64,000 nt of DNA from an uncultured Acetatifactor sp. (GTDB taxonomy: Bacteria > Bacillota > Clostridia > Lachnospirales > Lachnospiraceae), in the NCBI GenBank assembly GCA_910578815.1, contig CAJTSE010000003.1:127010-191009 (forward strand), written 5' to 3'. The notes below the pieces were generated by a model. The model ran no database searches. It was not told the DNA's origin and worked only from the letters and a program-made list of their open reading frames with translations. Made by a program: the position numbers and the translations under genes. This document shows positions 26,030-33,546 of the stretch, in pieces (position 1 is the first letter of the stretch; each line of letters starts with the position of its first letter).

Positions 26030-27758
26030 AAATATTATTTTTACCCTTAAAAAATCGTTTATTCCCTTTGCGGTGAATATTGTAATTCACAGTATGTACG
26101 GTATCCTGCCTGTGCTGGCGGCCTATTTATGGAAGATTCTGATTGATTATATCCAGCGATACATGGATGGCAGTGAAGCGGATACCGGTAAGGTGCTATT
26201 GTATGTATTTATCTATTGTGCAAGCTACGGGGTGTCGGTAGCTCTGCCGGTAGCTTTTGAATTAATAGATACTTTATTGAGAAACAGTATCAAAAGAGTG
26301 GCACAGACGCAAATACATAATAAAATGGATAAGATACCGTATCAGCAGTTTGAAGACGCCAAAACAAACGATTATATCGTGAACTCTTCACAGACAATGG
26401 TAAACGGTATTTTCATGTATTTTTCGCTTAATGTTACCTACTTTATCAGCGATCTGATCAGCCTGATCAGTTCCATGATCCTGCTGTCTTCCTATGCGGC
26501 AGAATTATTGCTCGTATATCCGATCCTGATTTTACCCGTACTGGGATATGGCAGGGTAACGAAGCTTAATACTCAGACCAAGCTTGATTTGACGCCGTTA
26601 AGAAGGAAGAAGAACGGTTATGAAGAGTATGTCACGGACCTGCAGTATGCCAAGGATACCAGAGTGCTCAACTGTGCAGATTACTTTTTGAAAAAAAGGA
26701 CCGAGATCCTGAACTCTTTAATAGAGAAGGAGCTAAAATCGGAAAAAAAGGTGATGCTGTTACAGCTGATCACATCCGCAGCCAGTGCGCTGGCATATGG
26801 CGTAGTGCTTGCAATGGGCATATTCTTAATGTATACAGGAAGGATAACCGTTGCCGAATATGCTTCCATGATTTCCCTGGTGGGAGTGGTAAACCATGTA
26901 TTTAACAGAATATTGGATGAAATAAAGAATATTCCGGCTGAAAAGCTGGAAATAGAATCCGGATTTAAGCTTTTGGACATGGAAGAGGGAAACTATCATC
27001 TTTCTGGTATATCCGCCGATCAGGAGTTATCTGTGGATCATGTCAGCTTCAGGTATCCGCTTGGTGACAGAGACATTTTGAGCGATATTAATCTGCAGAT
27101 TCATAACGGACAGATTGCAGCCTTCGTCGGTGAAAACGGCGCGGGCAAATCTACGCTTGCCAAGGTAATCCTTGGTTTGTATGAGCCCACCCAGGGAAAA
27201 GTCTGCTATGATCACAAGGACATCAGCGGGGGAGTAAGAGCGGAAGTATTTGCATTAAGTTCGGCGGCCTTTGAAGACTATAACAAATATGCGCTTACTG
27301 TCGAAGAAAATATCGCTTTAGCGGACGAAATCAATCCTGAAAACCTGCAAAAAGCAGTGCAGCTGACAGGGGCGGATAAAATCATATTGAAATTTGATGC
27401 CAAAGAAAAGGCGTTTTTAGGTAAGAAGTATGGCGGAGCCGATTTATCAGGAGGCGAGTGGCAGAAGCTTGCGCTTGCAAGAGGATATTATAAGGAAAGC
27501 AGGATTGTGATTCTCGACGAGCCGACGGCATCCTTAGACCCTATAGCCGAGTACAATATGTATCGGCAGTTTAAGGAAATTTGTAAGGACAAAATCGGTA
27601 TCATTATTACACACAGACTGCCGGCGGCATCCATAGCCGATTATATTTACTATATTAACAAGGGGAAGATAACAGAAGAAGGTACCCATACTTCGCTGAT
27701 TAATCAAAATGGCGAGTATGCAAAAATATACGCCCTGCAGAAGGAATTATTTGTATAG
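26013..27758 (+). CDS. ABC exporter half-transporter, second subunit
   Basis: Partner of the preceding gene, 581 residues, with the same layout: six predicted membrane helices in the first 310 or so residues, then an ATPase domain. Walker A is 'GENGAGKST', the signature is the canonical 'LSGGEWQKLALAR', Walker B is 'IVILDEPTA' and the H-loop is 'ITHRLP'. The canonical signature here and the altered LSNGQ in the partner fit a heterodimer with unequal ATP sites. Start ATG 26013 lies inside the end of the upstream gene after an AAAGGAG site, so translation is coupled. The same AT-rich composition continues. No terminator with a good T-run follows; a short CACAAA/TTTGTG hairpin lies at 27812-27835. 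Confidence 0.88.
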   Translation: MKVLIRNIIFTLKKSFIPFAVNIVIHSMYGILPVLAAYLWKILIDYIQRYMDGSEADTGKVLLYVFIYCASYGVSVALPVAFELIDTLLRNSIKRVAQTQIHNKMDKIPYQQFEDAKTNDYIVNSSQTMVNGIFMYFSLNVTYFISDLISLISSMILLSSYAAELLLVYPILILPVLGYGRVTKLNTQTKLDLTPLRRKKNGYEEYVTDLQYAKDTRVLNCADYFLKKRTEILNSLIEKELKSEKKVMLLQLITSAASALAYGVVLAMGIFLMYTGRITVAEYASMISLVGVVNHVFNRILDEIKNIPAEKLEIESGFKLLDMEEGNYHLSGISADQELSVDHVSFRYPLGDRDILSDINLQIHNGQIAAFVGENGAGKSTLAKVILGLYEPTQGKVCYDHKDISGGVRAEVFALSSAAFEDYNKYALTVEENIALADEINPENLQKAVQLTGADKIILKFDAKEKAFLGKKYGGADLSGGEWQKLALARGYYKESRIVILDEPTASLDPIAEYNMYRQFKEICKDKIGIIITHRLPAASIADYIYYINKGKITEEGTHTSLINQNGEYAKIYALQKELFV

Positions 27759-28142
27759 TTTCGGTTGTACAGTTTCATAGCAGCATATAGTTTTGAAATA
27801 AAAATATTTCGCACAAATCTCTCTGATTCTTTGTGAAAATAAAGTATAATTATAATAAATCGTCAGCACGCAGGAAACGACGCAGGCCTTTAATGATAAA
27901 CGGATTTCAAAAAAATGTCAAGGCCGAGGGGCAGGCGTGGACGAAAATGTCTGCCGCACCATGTTACAGGAAGTGATAAAGGCATCCCGGCAACTGGAAG
28001 AAAAGACCAAAATTTTAAGGCGTAAATTCTGCAGGGGATTGCTCTTTTATCTGCTTAAGCGTATAATAGAACTTAGATCATAGAAATGCAAAGGTGATTT
28101 ATATTACCGTAAATAGAATTCAGCAGGACGGGAGGTGATGAT
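27759..28142. other. 384-base intergenic region, AT-rich then mixed; no confident gene
   Basis: The left part is very A/T-rich and continues the composition of the exporter genes. A 48-codon frame (GTG 27937 to TAG 28083, ribosome-like GAGGGG upstream) would encode a basic helical peptide ending 'LLKRIIELRS', but a good promoter lies inside its 3' end, so I do not list it as a gene. The promoter is annotated separately at 28039-28067. Confidence 0.5.
28039..28067 (+). promoter_or_regulatory. Sigma-A promoter for the FlxA-like gene
   Basis: TTGCTC (28039-28044), 17-base spacer, TATAAT (28062-28067): a perfect -10 and good spacing, about 75 bases before the FlxA-like start codon. Confidence 0.65.
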
Positions 28143-29069
28143 ATGGGAATTGGCAGTATGAGGATGCCGGAGAGTGCGGCAGTCAGGCAGAGCAAGGCGG
28201 CCAAGCAGAGCAAGGCGGCTGAACAGAACGCAGCGGCCAAGCAGAGTACAGGGGCCGGTGAGCCAGATGTTGTCAGCAAGAATATCCAGGATGAGATTTC
28301 CGAAGTGCAGAGGCAGAAACAGGGGCTTTCCTCAAAGCAGGAAATGTCTGCCGAAGAGCGCTCCAAAGCAAAGCAGGAGCTTCAGCAAGAATTAAGCAGT
28401 CTGAACACGCGCTTAAGGCAGCGCCAGGCGGAGATCAGCAGGGAACAGAAGAAAGAGGCGCGTCTGGAAGAGCTTTCTGCCGCGGACGCGGATCTGAAAA
28501 AGAGCTATGCCGAAGCGGAGAATGTCGGAAAGGCGGCAGCGGAAAAGGAAACAGTCGAAAAGACTGCGCCAGGCAGCCAGATCAGGGAAAAGCAGGACGC
28601 GGAGAAAGGCACGGACGTAAAGGGTGCGGAGGAAAAGGTGAATGAATCCGGAGCTGCGCCGCGCAAAGCAGGGCAGGACAGGGATGAAAATCTGAGTGAT
28701 TTTGATATTCCTCAGGATACAATGCAGTCCATCGTGGCCGGAAGCTTTTCCAAAGAGCAGATGAACCGCAGGGATGCCGTCATTGCCCGGATGGAAGGGG
28801 GTATTGTGATCCTGAAGGGGGAAATCCGTCAGGACGAGATTCGCGGCTTTGACGCGGAGAAAAAGAAGTCTGAGTTGAAAGCGCGAGAAGCAAAGGTGAG
28901 AAATGCGGTAAATGAACTGCCGGCCGTGAGTGTACCTTCCCGGAAGGCGGACAGAGGCTGGAAAAATGCAGGCAGAGCAAATGCAGCCCAGCCAATGGCA
29001 GAGGCTGATAACGGCACTTTGACTGGTATAGTCAGGCGGAGCCCGGACGGGGTTGTTGTGATAACTTAA
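28143..29069 (+). CDS. FlxA-like coiled-coil protein
   Basis: A 308-residue, highly charged, Ala/Lys/Glu/Gln-rich protein without signal or membrane segment. Residues about 45-105 form a two-part coiled coil ('EISEVQRQKQGLSSK', 'EERSKAKQELQQELSSLNTR') that resembles the FlxA-like family, whose founding E. coli member belongs to the flagellar regulon but has no known biochemical role. The remainder (about 110-300) is low-complexity with a moderately conserved-looking stretch 'DFDIPQDTMQSIVAGSFSKEQM'. GGGAGGTGATG gives a strong ribosome site for ATG 28143. A terminator follows at 29102. Together with the chemoreceptor it hints that this organism is motile. The family call rests on pattern similarity only. 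Confidence 0.6.
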   Translation: MGIGSMRMPESAAVRQSKAAKQSKAAEQNAAAKQSTGAGEPDVVSKNIQDEISEVQRQKQGLSSKQEMSAEERSKAKQELQQELSSLNTRLRQRQAEISREQKKEARLEELSAADADLKKSYAEAENVGKAAAEKETVEKTAPGSQIREKQDAEKGTDVKGAEEKVNESGAAPRKAGQDRDENLSDFDIPQDTMQSIVAGSFSKEQMNRRDAVIARMEGGIVILKGEIRQDEIRGFDAEKKKSELKAREAKVRNAVNELPAVSVPSRKADRGWKNAGRANAAQPMAEADNGTLTGIVRRSPDGVVVIT

Positions 29070-29101
29070 AGGCGGCCGCTCAATCGGAGCGGACGAGGGA
29101 T

Positions 29102-29149
29102 ACCTCCAAAACAGACAAGGTAATGATTCCCGGCTGTTTTGGAGGTGTT
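29102..29149 (+). terminator. Terminator after the FlxA-like gene
   Basis: Perfect 13-base arms ACCTCCAAAACAG (29102-29114) and CTGTTTTGGAGGT (29134-29146), followed by GTTTT. It lies just before the HD-domain genes. Confidence 0.8.
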
Positions 29150-29169
29150 TTAATGAAACGGAGACGGTT

Positions 29170-29748
29170 ATGGATATAAGGACATATCTTCATTTCTTAA
29201 ATATTGCGGAGAAGCTGAAATGTAATACGAGACACTCCTATACTTCCTCCGGGCGTAAGGAGAGCGTGGCGGAGCATAGCTGGCGGCTGGCTCTGATGGC
29301 ATATTTGATCGGGGATGATTTTCCGGATGTTAATATGGATAAGGTCATTTGCATGTGCCTGTTTCATGACATGGGGGAGGCTGTTACCGGGGACATTCCT
29401 TGCTTTGAAAAGACGGATCAGGACGAGAAGACAGAGGATATTGCGGTGAAAAGACTGCTGGCGGAGCTGCCTGAGCCCTGCAGAGGTGAGGTAGAGCAGT
29501 TGTTTGCGGAAATGGGAGAGCTGCAGACGAAGGAGGCCAAGCTCTATAAGGCGCTGGACAAGCTGGAGGCCCTGATCCAGCATAACGAGGCGGATATTTC
29601 CACCTGGATTCCGCTGGAATATGAGCTGCAGATGACTTACGGGACGAAAGAGTGCGAATTTTCGGAGTATCTGAAGAAATTGCGGGATGCGGTGCGGGAA
29701 GATTCCAAGGATAAGATAAAAGCGGCTGACCCAAAAGCCGGAAGCTGA
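29170..29748 (+). CDS. HD-domain phosphohydrolase (YfbR / HDDC2-like)
   Basis: A cytoplasmic 192-residue protein of the HD metal-dependent phosphohydrolase superfamily. The metal-binding series is visible: His in 'ESVAEHSWR' (about 36), the His-Asp pair in 'CLFHDMGEA' (about 66-67) with the adjacent 'TGDIP', and a later Asp in 'YKALDKLEA'. This order matches YfbR-type 5'-deoxynucleotidases and the related HDDC2 group, which hydrolyse deoxynucleoside monophosphates; substrate here is inferred. The C-terminal 30 residues are charged and probably disordered. It is followed after 65 bases by another HD-domain gene of a different subgroup, which suggests a small nucleotide-metabolism unit. GGAGA lies upstream of ATG 29170. 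Confidence 0.82.
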   Translation: MDIRTYLHFLNIAEKLKCNTRHSYTSSGRKESVAEHSWRLALMAYLIGDDFPDVNMDKVICMCLFHDMGEAVTGDIPCFEKTDQDEKTEDIAVKRLLAELPEPCRGEVEQLFAEMGELQTKEAKLYKALDKLEALIQHNEADISTWIPLEYELQMTYGTKECEFSEYLKKLRDAVREDSKDKIKAADPKAGS

Positions 29749-29813
29749 CTCTGCGAAAAGGCGGAAGCGGACTTTGGCTGCCGGAATACCGGGCGAATGA
29801 GGGAGGAACAAGG

Positions 29814-30464
29814 ATGGGAGCAGGAACGACAGGAATTGAGAGGACGGAGGCTTTTCTGCGGGAGAGCTTTGAGAAAAGCCGTTGGATGAAGGAGAATCCG
29901 CTGGATAAGAATTATCGGCTGGAGCATTCCCTGCGGGTTGCCAACGCAGCCAGGCTGATTGCCGAGGGCGAAGGCTTGGACGTGGAGGGGCTGGTGATCG
30001 CGGGGCTGCTCCATGATATTTCCTATAGCGAGGAATGGGGAGGCCGGGAGGAATGGTGGAATCACGGCAGGCGTTCCGCGCAGATTGCAAGGCCCTTTTT
30101 GGAGAGTCTTAGGATGGAAGAGGCGCGAATTCAGGAAATCTGCTATGGAATTGCCATACATGTGGACGGAAAGGCGGATTTTTCAGGAGAGGCCACAGCC
30201 TTTGCCCGCAGCGTGGGCGAGGCGGACGATGTGGACCGCTATGACGTATACCGCATTTATGAAAGTATGCAGTATGACAAATTCAATGAGAAGAGCCTGG
30301 AGGAAAAGGAAGCCTGGCTTGCGGAAAAGCTGAAATGGGTGGAGGCGCGGCTGGCGGACGGAGCTGCTACCAAAACGGCGGGACGGCTGCTGGCGGAGCG
30401 GCTGAATTATCAAAAGGATTTTTACGTCAGGCTATCGTTGCAGCTGGGGAAGAGCAGGCTGTGA
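29814..30464 (+). CDS. HD-domain protein, second type
   Basis: 216 residues, cytoplasmic. The HD signature reads 'EHSLRVANAARLIAEGEG' (first His), 'GLLHDISYSEEW' (His-Asp), 'NHGRRSA' (third His) and a later Asp in 'ADDVDRYDVYR', the arrangement of the uncharacterised HD group (COG1418-like) found widely in Firmicutes. Members act as phosphohydrolases on nucleotides or phosphodiesters, but the substrate cannot be predicted. GGGAGGAACAAGG supports ATG 29814. It stands between the other HD gene and the AraC-GGDEF regulator; the latter has its own extended -10 promoter about 40 bases downstream of this stop codon. Confidence 0.8.
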   Translation: MGAGTTGIERTEAFLRESFEKSRWMKENPLDKNYRLEHSLRVANAARLIAEGEGLDVEGLVIAGLLHDISYSEEWGGREEWWNHGRRSAQIARPFLESLRMEEARIQEICYGIAIHVDGKADFSGEATAFARSVGEADDVDRYDVYRIYESMQYDKFNEKSLEEKEAWLAEKLKWVEARLADGAATKTAGRLLAERLNYQKDFYVRLSLQLGKSRL

Positions 30465-30502
30465 AGGTTTACCCAAAAGGTCAAGTATTCCGAGACGATC
30501 TC

Positions 30503-30511
30503 TGCTATAAT
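30503..30511 (+). promoter_or_regulatory. Extended -10 promoter for the AraC-GGDEF gene
   Basis: TGCTATAAT is a perfect extended -10 (TGnTATAAT). There is no good -35 17 bases upstream (AAGTAT), as is usual for this promoter type. The start codon is about 50 bases downstream. Confidence 0.5.
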
Positions 30512-30561
30512 GACGATACGGTACCGAATATTAAGTGTGTGCGGAAAGGTATGGTTGTGGA

Positions 30562-31431
30562 ATGCAGAATATTGAGCTGTTGATGGCATCGCTGGAATAT
30601 ATTGAAGGTCATCTGCAGGATGACATTAAAACGGAGGAAGTAGCAGCGGCATGTTTTTGCTCAAAATCCACTCTGGAAAAAATGTTTCGATGTGTGAATA
30701 ATATTTCGGTCCATGACTATATCGTGCGGCGTAGAATGATGCTGGCGGCCAGGGAATTGTCAGAGGGGAAAAATACGTCCATACTGAAAGTGGCCCTGAA
30801 ATACGGCTACAGCACACATGAATCTTTTGCACGTGCATTTGAACAGATCTGGAACTGTAAACCCTCAGAATTTCGCAGAGCAAAATTGTGCAGAGCGAAA
30901 TATACTGAGCTGTTTCCGAGGTTTATTGCACCTCCGGAGAATGGAGACGAGTATATGATGCAGAGAAGACATGTGGACATCAGTGAATTGTACGATTTAT
31001 TTCAGGAGAGGAAGGACTGCCTGTTTATATGCAGCGACATTAAGTATATGACGCGGATCAACGACATCTCCAGAAAAGCAGGGGATTTGGCAATATTGGA
31101 GCAGATGCGCCGGCTGACTGCGGTGTCCGGCGAAGAGGATGTTGTGTTTCGTATTGGCGGAGATGAGTTTTGTATTTTGACTGCCAGCAGTGACAGGGCT
31201 TATGCAGAGCAGGTGGCGGAGAGTATCAAAGCCATGAACGGTAAAACCTTTGAATATGAGGGGACGCAGATCCCGCTGTCTTTGTATGCTGCAGTAGCTG
31301 ACGTGCAGAGCGGCGCTCATTATGAGGAACTATACGCGGATCTGCACAATGCCATCAAGGAATGCAAACCTTTTCAGGAAGAAGTGCGAAAGGCGAAAAG
31401 ATATTCTAAGGTTGAAAAGAACTCAACCTAA
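30562..31431 (+). CDS. AraC-type DNA-binding domain fused to a GGDEF domain
   Basis: The N-terminal 105 or so residues are a complete AraC/XylS double helix-turn-helix ('IKTEEVAAACFCSKSTLEKMF', then 'SILKVALKYGYSTHESFARAF'). After a linker of about 35 residues comes a GGDEF domain: 'CSDIKYMTRINDISRKAGD' resembles the substrate and metal strand of diguanylate cyclases, and the signature 'RIGGDEF' is intact (residues 197-203). The N-terminal 'DxLTGLxNR' element typical of cyclases is absent, and no RxxD inhibitory site precedes the signature. It may therefore make cyclic di-GMP, or only bind GTP to control DNA binding. ATG 30562 fits AraC proteins; a GTG at 30535 would add nine residues. The ribosome site is weak (GGAAAGG, 12 bases away). 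The last codons lie in a palindromic repeat. Confidence 0.82.
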   Translation: MQNIELLMASLEYIEGHLQDDIKTEEVAAACFCSKSTLEKMFRCVNNISVHDYIVRRRMMLAARELSEGKNTSILKVALKYGYSTHESFARAFEQIWNCKPSEFRRAKLCRAKYTELFPRFIAPPENGDEYMMQRRHVDISELYDLFQERKDCLFICSDIKYMTRINDISRKAGDLAILEQMRRLTAVSGEEDVVFRIGGDEFCILTASSDRAYAEQVAESIKAMNGKTFEYEGTQIPLSLYAAVADVQSGAHYEELYADLHNAIKECKPFQEEVRKAKRYSKVEKNST

Positions 31432-31450
31432 GAAAATCTAAGTTTCGCCT
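31391..31450. repeat. Dispersed palindromic repeat, copy 1 (overlaps the 3' end of the AraC-GGDEF gene)
   Basis: Outer arms AGGCGAAA (31391-31398) and TTTCGCCT (31443-31450) enclose a further stem (AGATATTCTAAGGTTGA with its near-complement up to AATCT), giving a hairpin of about 60 bases. The left half codes for the last residues of the upstream protein. A shorter copy with the same outer arms lies at 35591-35619. Confidence 0.6.
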
Positions 31451-31451
31451 C

Positions 31452-31516
31452 GAAGAATTGCCTTTCGGCAATTCTTCATAGAGTTTCACGGATTGTTTGT
31501 GCCGCCGTTGGCGGCA
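31452..31516. repeat. Two further hairpins downstream of repeat copy 1
   Basis: A perfect 11-base stem with a TTTC tetraloop (GAAGAATTGCC 31452-31462, GGCAATTCTTC 31467-31477) and a second stem TGCCGC/GCGGCA (31500-31516). No T-run follows either, so they are more likely part of the palindromic element or RNA-stability structures than terminators. Confidence 0.5.
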
Positions 31517-31563
31517 TGACGGGAAGTGTGAAAAATAATGCGGCGGATATGCTTTGAAGGGGT

Positions 31564-31590
31564 TAAGGTTTCCAAATATTTCTCCGAAAT
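31564..31590 (+). promoter_or_regulatory. Weak sigma-D-like promoter before the DUF6033-like gene
   Basis: TAAG (31564-31567), 16 bases, CCGAAAT (31584-31590), against the sigma-D consensus TAAA-N15-GCCGATAT. One mismatch in each half. It would place this gene with flagellar-class genes, in line with the FlxA-like gene nearby. Confidence 0.3.
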
Positions 31591-31672
31591 ATATGTCAGA
31601 GAGTGTAAGTCTCAAAGTAAACGGATTTACCGGCGTTTCTAAAACACTGAAAATGCTATGGAGGGCAGAAAA

Positions 31673-32386
31673 ATGGAGAAGATTGGAAGCTACGGCACAT
31701 ATCAGAGCAGCGTCTACGATAAGAGCAGAACTGCTTCAGGCGGTACCAGAACTGCAGAGGCGAAAAACACAACGGCTGCAAAAAGCAGCAGCAAGGTGGA
31801 GCTGAGCAGCGGCGCGAAGAAGCTGTTAAAGGAGCTGCATAATACTTACAGTAACACGGATTTTATGGTTGCCAACTACGAGACCGAGGAAGAGGCTGCG
31901 GCTTACCTCGCCAGGGGAAACGGTGATTACAGCGTTCTGCTGACACCCGAAGAGCTGGAGAAGATGGCGGCGGATGAGGATTACAAAAAGAAGAATCTTA
32001 AAACCATGGAAGACGCGGTTGCAAAGCTGGATGATATGAAGAACCAGCTGGGTGACAAGGGCGAGGACGTTAAGCGTGTGGGCCTGACAATCGGAGATGA
32101 CGGCAAGATCTCTTACTTTGCCGAGCTGGAGAAGAGCAGCGAGAAACAGCGTGAGCGTATTGAAAAACAGCGTGCCACAAAGAAAGAAGAGGCGGCAAAG
32201 GCAGAAAAGGAGAAAGCACAGGATCGGCTTACGGACGGAAGTTTTATAAAAGACGGTGTAAAGCGTACTACAGTATTTGCTGATTCCGTGAAGGAGCTGA
32301 GGGATAAGATTGCTCAGGTGGATTGGAATGCCATCCGTGAGGACGGAACCGGTACAACGGGCAACCGTTTTGATTTTACAGTGTAA
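31673..32386 (+). CDS. DUF6033-like coiled-coil protein of unknown function
   Basis: 237 residues, soluble, charged. The N terminus is Ser/Thr/Ala-rich ('ASGGTRTAEAKNTTAAKSSS'), and a central part ('LSSGAKKLLKELHNTYSNTDF') is followed by 'YETEEEAAAYLARGNGDYSVLLTPEELEKMA'. A Glu/Lys-rich coiled coil covers about 140-185, and the C terminus reads 'FADSVKELRDKIAQVDW'. This pattern recalls a Lachnospiraceae family I associate with DUF6033; I am not certain. No enzymatic motif is seen. ATG 31673 is chosen because GGAGGG lies 7 bases upstream; an ATG at 31658 overlaps that site. A hairpin follows the gene at 32438. Its role is unknown; a motility link is only suggested by the weak promoter and by the FlxA-like gene about 3 kb upstream. 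Confidence 0.65.
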   Translation: MEKIGSYGTYQSSVYDKSRTASGGTRTAEAKNTTAAKSSSKVELSSGAKKLLKELHNTYSNTDFMVANYETEEEAAAYLARGNGDYSVLLTPEELEKMAADEDYKKKNLKTMEDAVAKLDDMKNQLGDKGEDVKRVGLTIGDDGKISYFAELEKSSEKQRERIEKQRATKKEEAAKAEKEKAQDRLTDGSFIKDGVKRTTVFADSVKELRDKIAQVDWNAIREDGTGTTGNRFDFTV

Positions 32387-32437
32387 ATAATATGACGTAA
32401 AACAATTTTTAGATGAATTGAAGGTAAATTAAGGACC

Positions 32438-32470
32438 AGGCGGCATGTTGCACAATGTGCCGCCTGCTTT
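32438..32470 (+). terminator. Terminator-like hairpin before carD-like gene
   Basis: AGGCGGCA (32438-32445) pairs with TGCCGCCT (32458-32465), and the loop itself is partly self-complementary (TTG/CAA). The T-run is weak (GCTTTG), so termination may be partial. Confidence 0.5.
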
Positions 32471-32514
32471 GTATACACAGTTTTCACAAATTTTTTTGAT
32501 TTACATAAAATTGA

Positions 32515-32544
32515 CTGACATTTTGGGGTTTAATCTGTTAAAAT
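32515..32544 (+). promoter_or_regulatory. Promoter for the CarD-like gene
   Basis: CTGACA (32515-32520), 18-base spacer, TAAAAT (32539-32544). It sits in an A/T-rich stretch about 50 bases before the GTG start. Confidence 0.5.
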
Positions 32545-32591
32545 AAGGATATAACAATAGTACAGGTAAATTTCGGGAAAGGAGGCGTCCT

Positions 32592-33110
32592 GTGTTTGAG
32601 GTAGGCGAATATGTAGTATGCGGCAGCAAAGGAGTCTGTGTGGTGGAGAAAATTACCACTTTAGACATTGCAGGTGTGGATAAAGAACGAAAATACTATA
32701 TTTTAAAACCAAAGTATCAGAAAGGAAGTACGGTGTATGTGCCGGTGGACTCACCGAAGGATTCTCTGCGGCGTGTGATCGGTCGGGAAGAGGCCCAGAG
32801 GCTGGTAGATGAGATTTCGGATGTTCCTTTGCTGCTTATAACAAGCGAAAAACTTTCAGAGCAGATTTATAAGGAGTGTTTAAAAAGCGGAAGCTGTAAG
32901 GAGTGGGCCAGAATTATCAGGACCATCTGGCTGCGAAAGCAGGAAAGACAGCAGGCCGGCCGGAAGGTTACCGCGGTGGATGCCCGATATTTTCAGATGG
33001 CCGAGGACAGTCTGTACGGCGAGCTGGCGGTGGCGCTTGACTTAAGCCGGGACGAGGTGGAAGATTATATTGCAAAAAGTACTTTACATTCCGAAAAAAA
33101 GGTACTATGA
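32592..33110 (+). CDS. CarD-family RNA-polymerase-binding transcription factor
   Basis: CarD proteins bind the RNA polymerase beta subunit through an N-terminal Tudor-like domain and stabilise open complexes through a helical C-terminal domain. The first 60 residues fit the Tudor part ('FEVGEYVVCGSKGVCVVEKI', then 'KYYILKPKY' and 'TVYVPVDS'), and helices follow ('RREEAQRLVDEI'-like and 'EWARIIRTIWLRKQER'). The 172-residue length is normal. The GTG start is preceded by AAAGGAGGC. The C-terminal codons run to within 20 bases of a T-box sequence, so this gene may be co-transcribed with thrS. The family call is firm; which genes it controls is not known. Confidence 0.9.
   Translation: MFEVGEYVVCGSKGVCVVEKITTLDIAGVDKERKYYILKPKYQKGSTVYVPVDSPKDSLRRVIGREEAQRLVDEISDVPLLLITSEKLSEQIYKECLKSGSCKEWARIIRTIWLRKQERQQAGRKVTAVDARYFQMAEDSLYGELAVALDLSRDEVEDYIAKSTLHSEKKVL
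33078..33106 (+). promoter_or_regulatory. Hairpin in the 3' end of the CarD-like gene (possible T-box Stem III)
   Basis: AGTACTTT (33078-33085) pairs with AAAGGTACT (33098-33106) apart from one bulged G. It lies about 20 bases before the T-box sequence, where a T-box RNA would carry Stem III, but inside coding sequence. Confidence 0.35.
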
Positions 33111-33127
33111 TTAAATATAAGATTTGC

Positions 33128-33194
33128 AACAAGGGTGGAACCGCATTCGTGAAAAGATACGTCCCTTGCAATAGAAATATTGCAGGGGACTTTT
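33128..33194 (+). promoter_or_regulatory. T-box antiterminator/terminator module upstream of thrS
   Basis: AAGGGTGGAACCGCA at 33131-33145 matches the conserved T-box that pairs with uncharged tRNA. CAAGGG (33130-33135) can pair with CCCTTG (33163-33168) as antiterminator. The competing terminator uses GTCCCTTGCAAT (33161-33172) and ATTGCAGGGGAC (33179-33190) followed by TTTT. The gene for threonyl-tRNA synthetase lies 350 bases downstream, the usual T-box target. A Stem I specifier domain should occupy 100 or more bases upstream, but the CarD-like coding region ends only 17 bases before the T-box. The leader therefore either overlaps that gene or is truncated. Confidence 0.75.
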
Positions 33195-33234
33195 GGTGTA
33201 TGTGCAAGGGTGATTTTGAAAGGAGGTTTATAAT

Positions 33235-33486
33235 ATGATTGCAAGGATGAAGGAAAAATGGGAAACAATGCAGGAAAAATGGTTTGAGGGTGATATAACC
33301 CTGCCGAAGGTAACATTGTGGCTGGCGTGCATCGCATGCCTGTTTGCAGGTATTGTGTACGGGCTTAGGAAAGCTCCATGGACCCATGGTGTGACAATCG
33401 GCAGTAATAACGGCAACAACAGCGGCAACTATGGCGGCAGCGGAAACGGTGAAGCCGGAGAAGAGGAAGAACAGGAAGAAGCATAA
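33235..33486 (+). CDS. Small single-span membrane protein between T-box and thrS
   Basis: An 83-residue protein of unknown function. The N-terminal 26 residues are basic/acidic and amphipathic, then one membrane helix (about 27-46, 'VTLWLACIACLFAGIVYGL'), then a Gly/Asn/Ser-rich tail that ends in a run of Glu. By the positive-inside rule the N terminus is probably cytoplasmic and the acidic tail outside, but charges are mixed. AAGGAGG upstream gives a strong ribosome site for ATG 33235. It lies between the T-box terminator and thrS, so its expression should follow threonine-tRNA charging if the T-box works. I know no family with certainty. Confidence 0.7.
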   Translation: MIARMKEKWETMQEKWFEGDITLPKVTLWLACIACLFAGIVYGLRKAPWTHGVTIGSNNGNNSGNYGGSGNGEAGEEEEQEEA

Positions 33487-33546
33487 TGTTTTAAGTTTCC
33501 CGAAAGAGGATAACTGCCGTTTGGCGGCGGAAAGGGGTATTCATTA

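Noticed and set aside
27937..28083. 48-codon frame in the gap before the FlxA-like gene
   Set aside because: It has a GTG start and a plausible ribosome site, but a good promoter for the next gene lies inside its 3' end and the peptide has no recognisable family. Kept only as a note.
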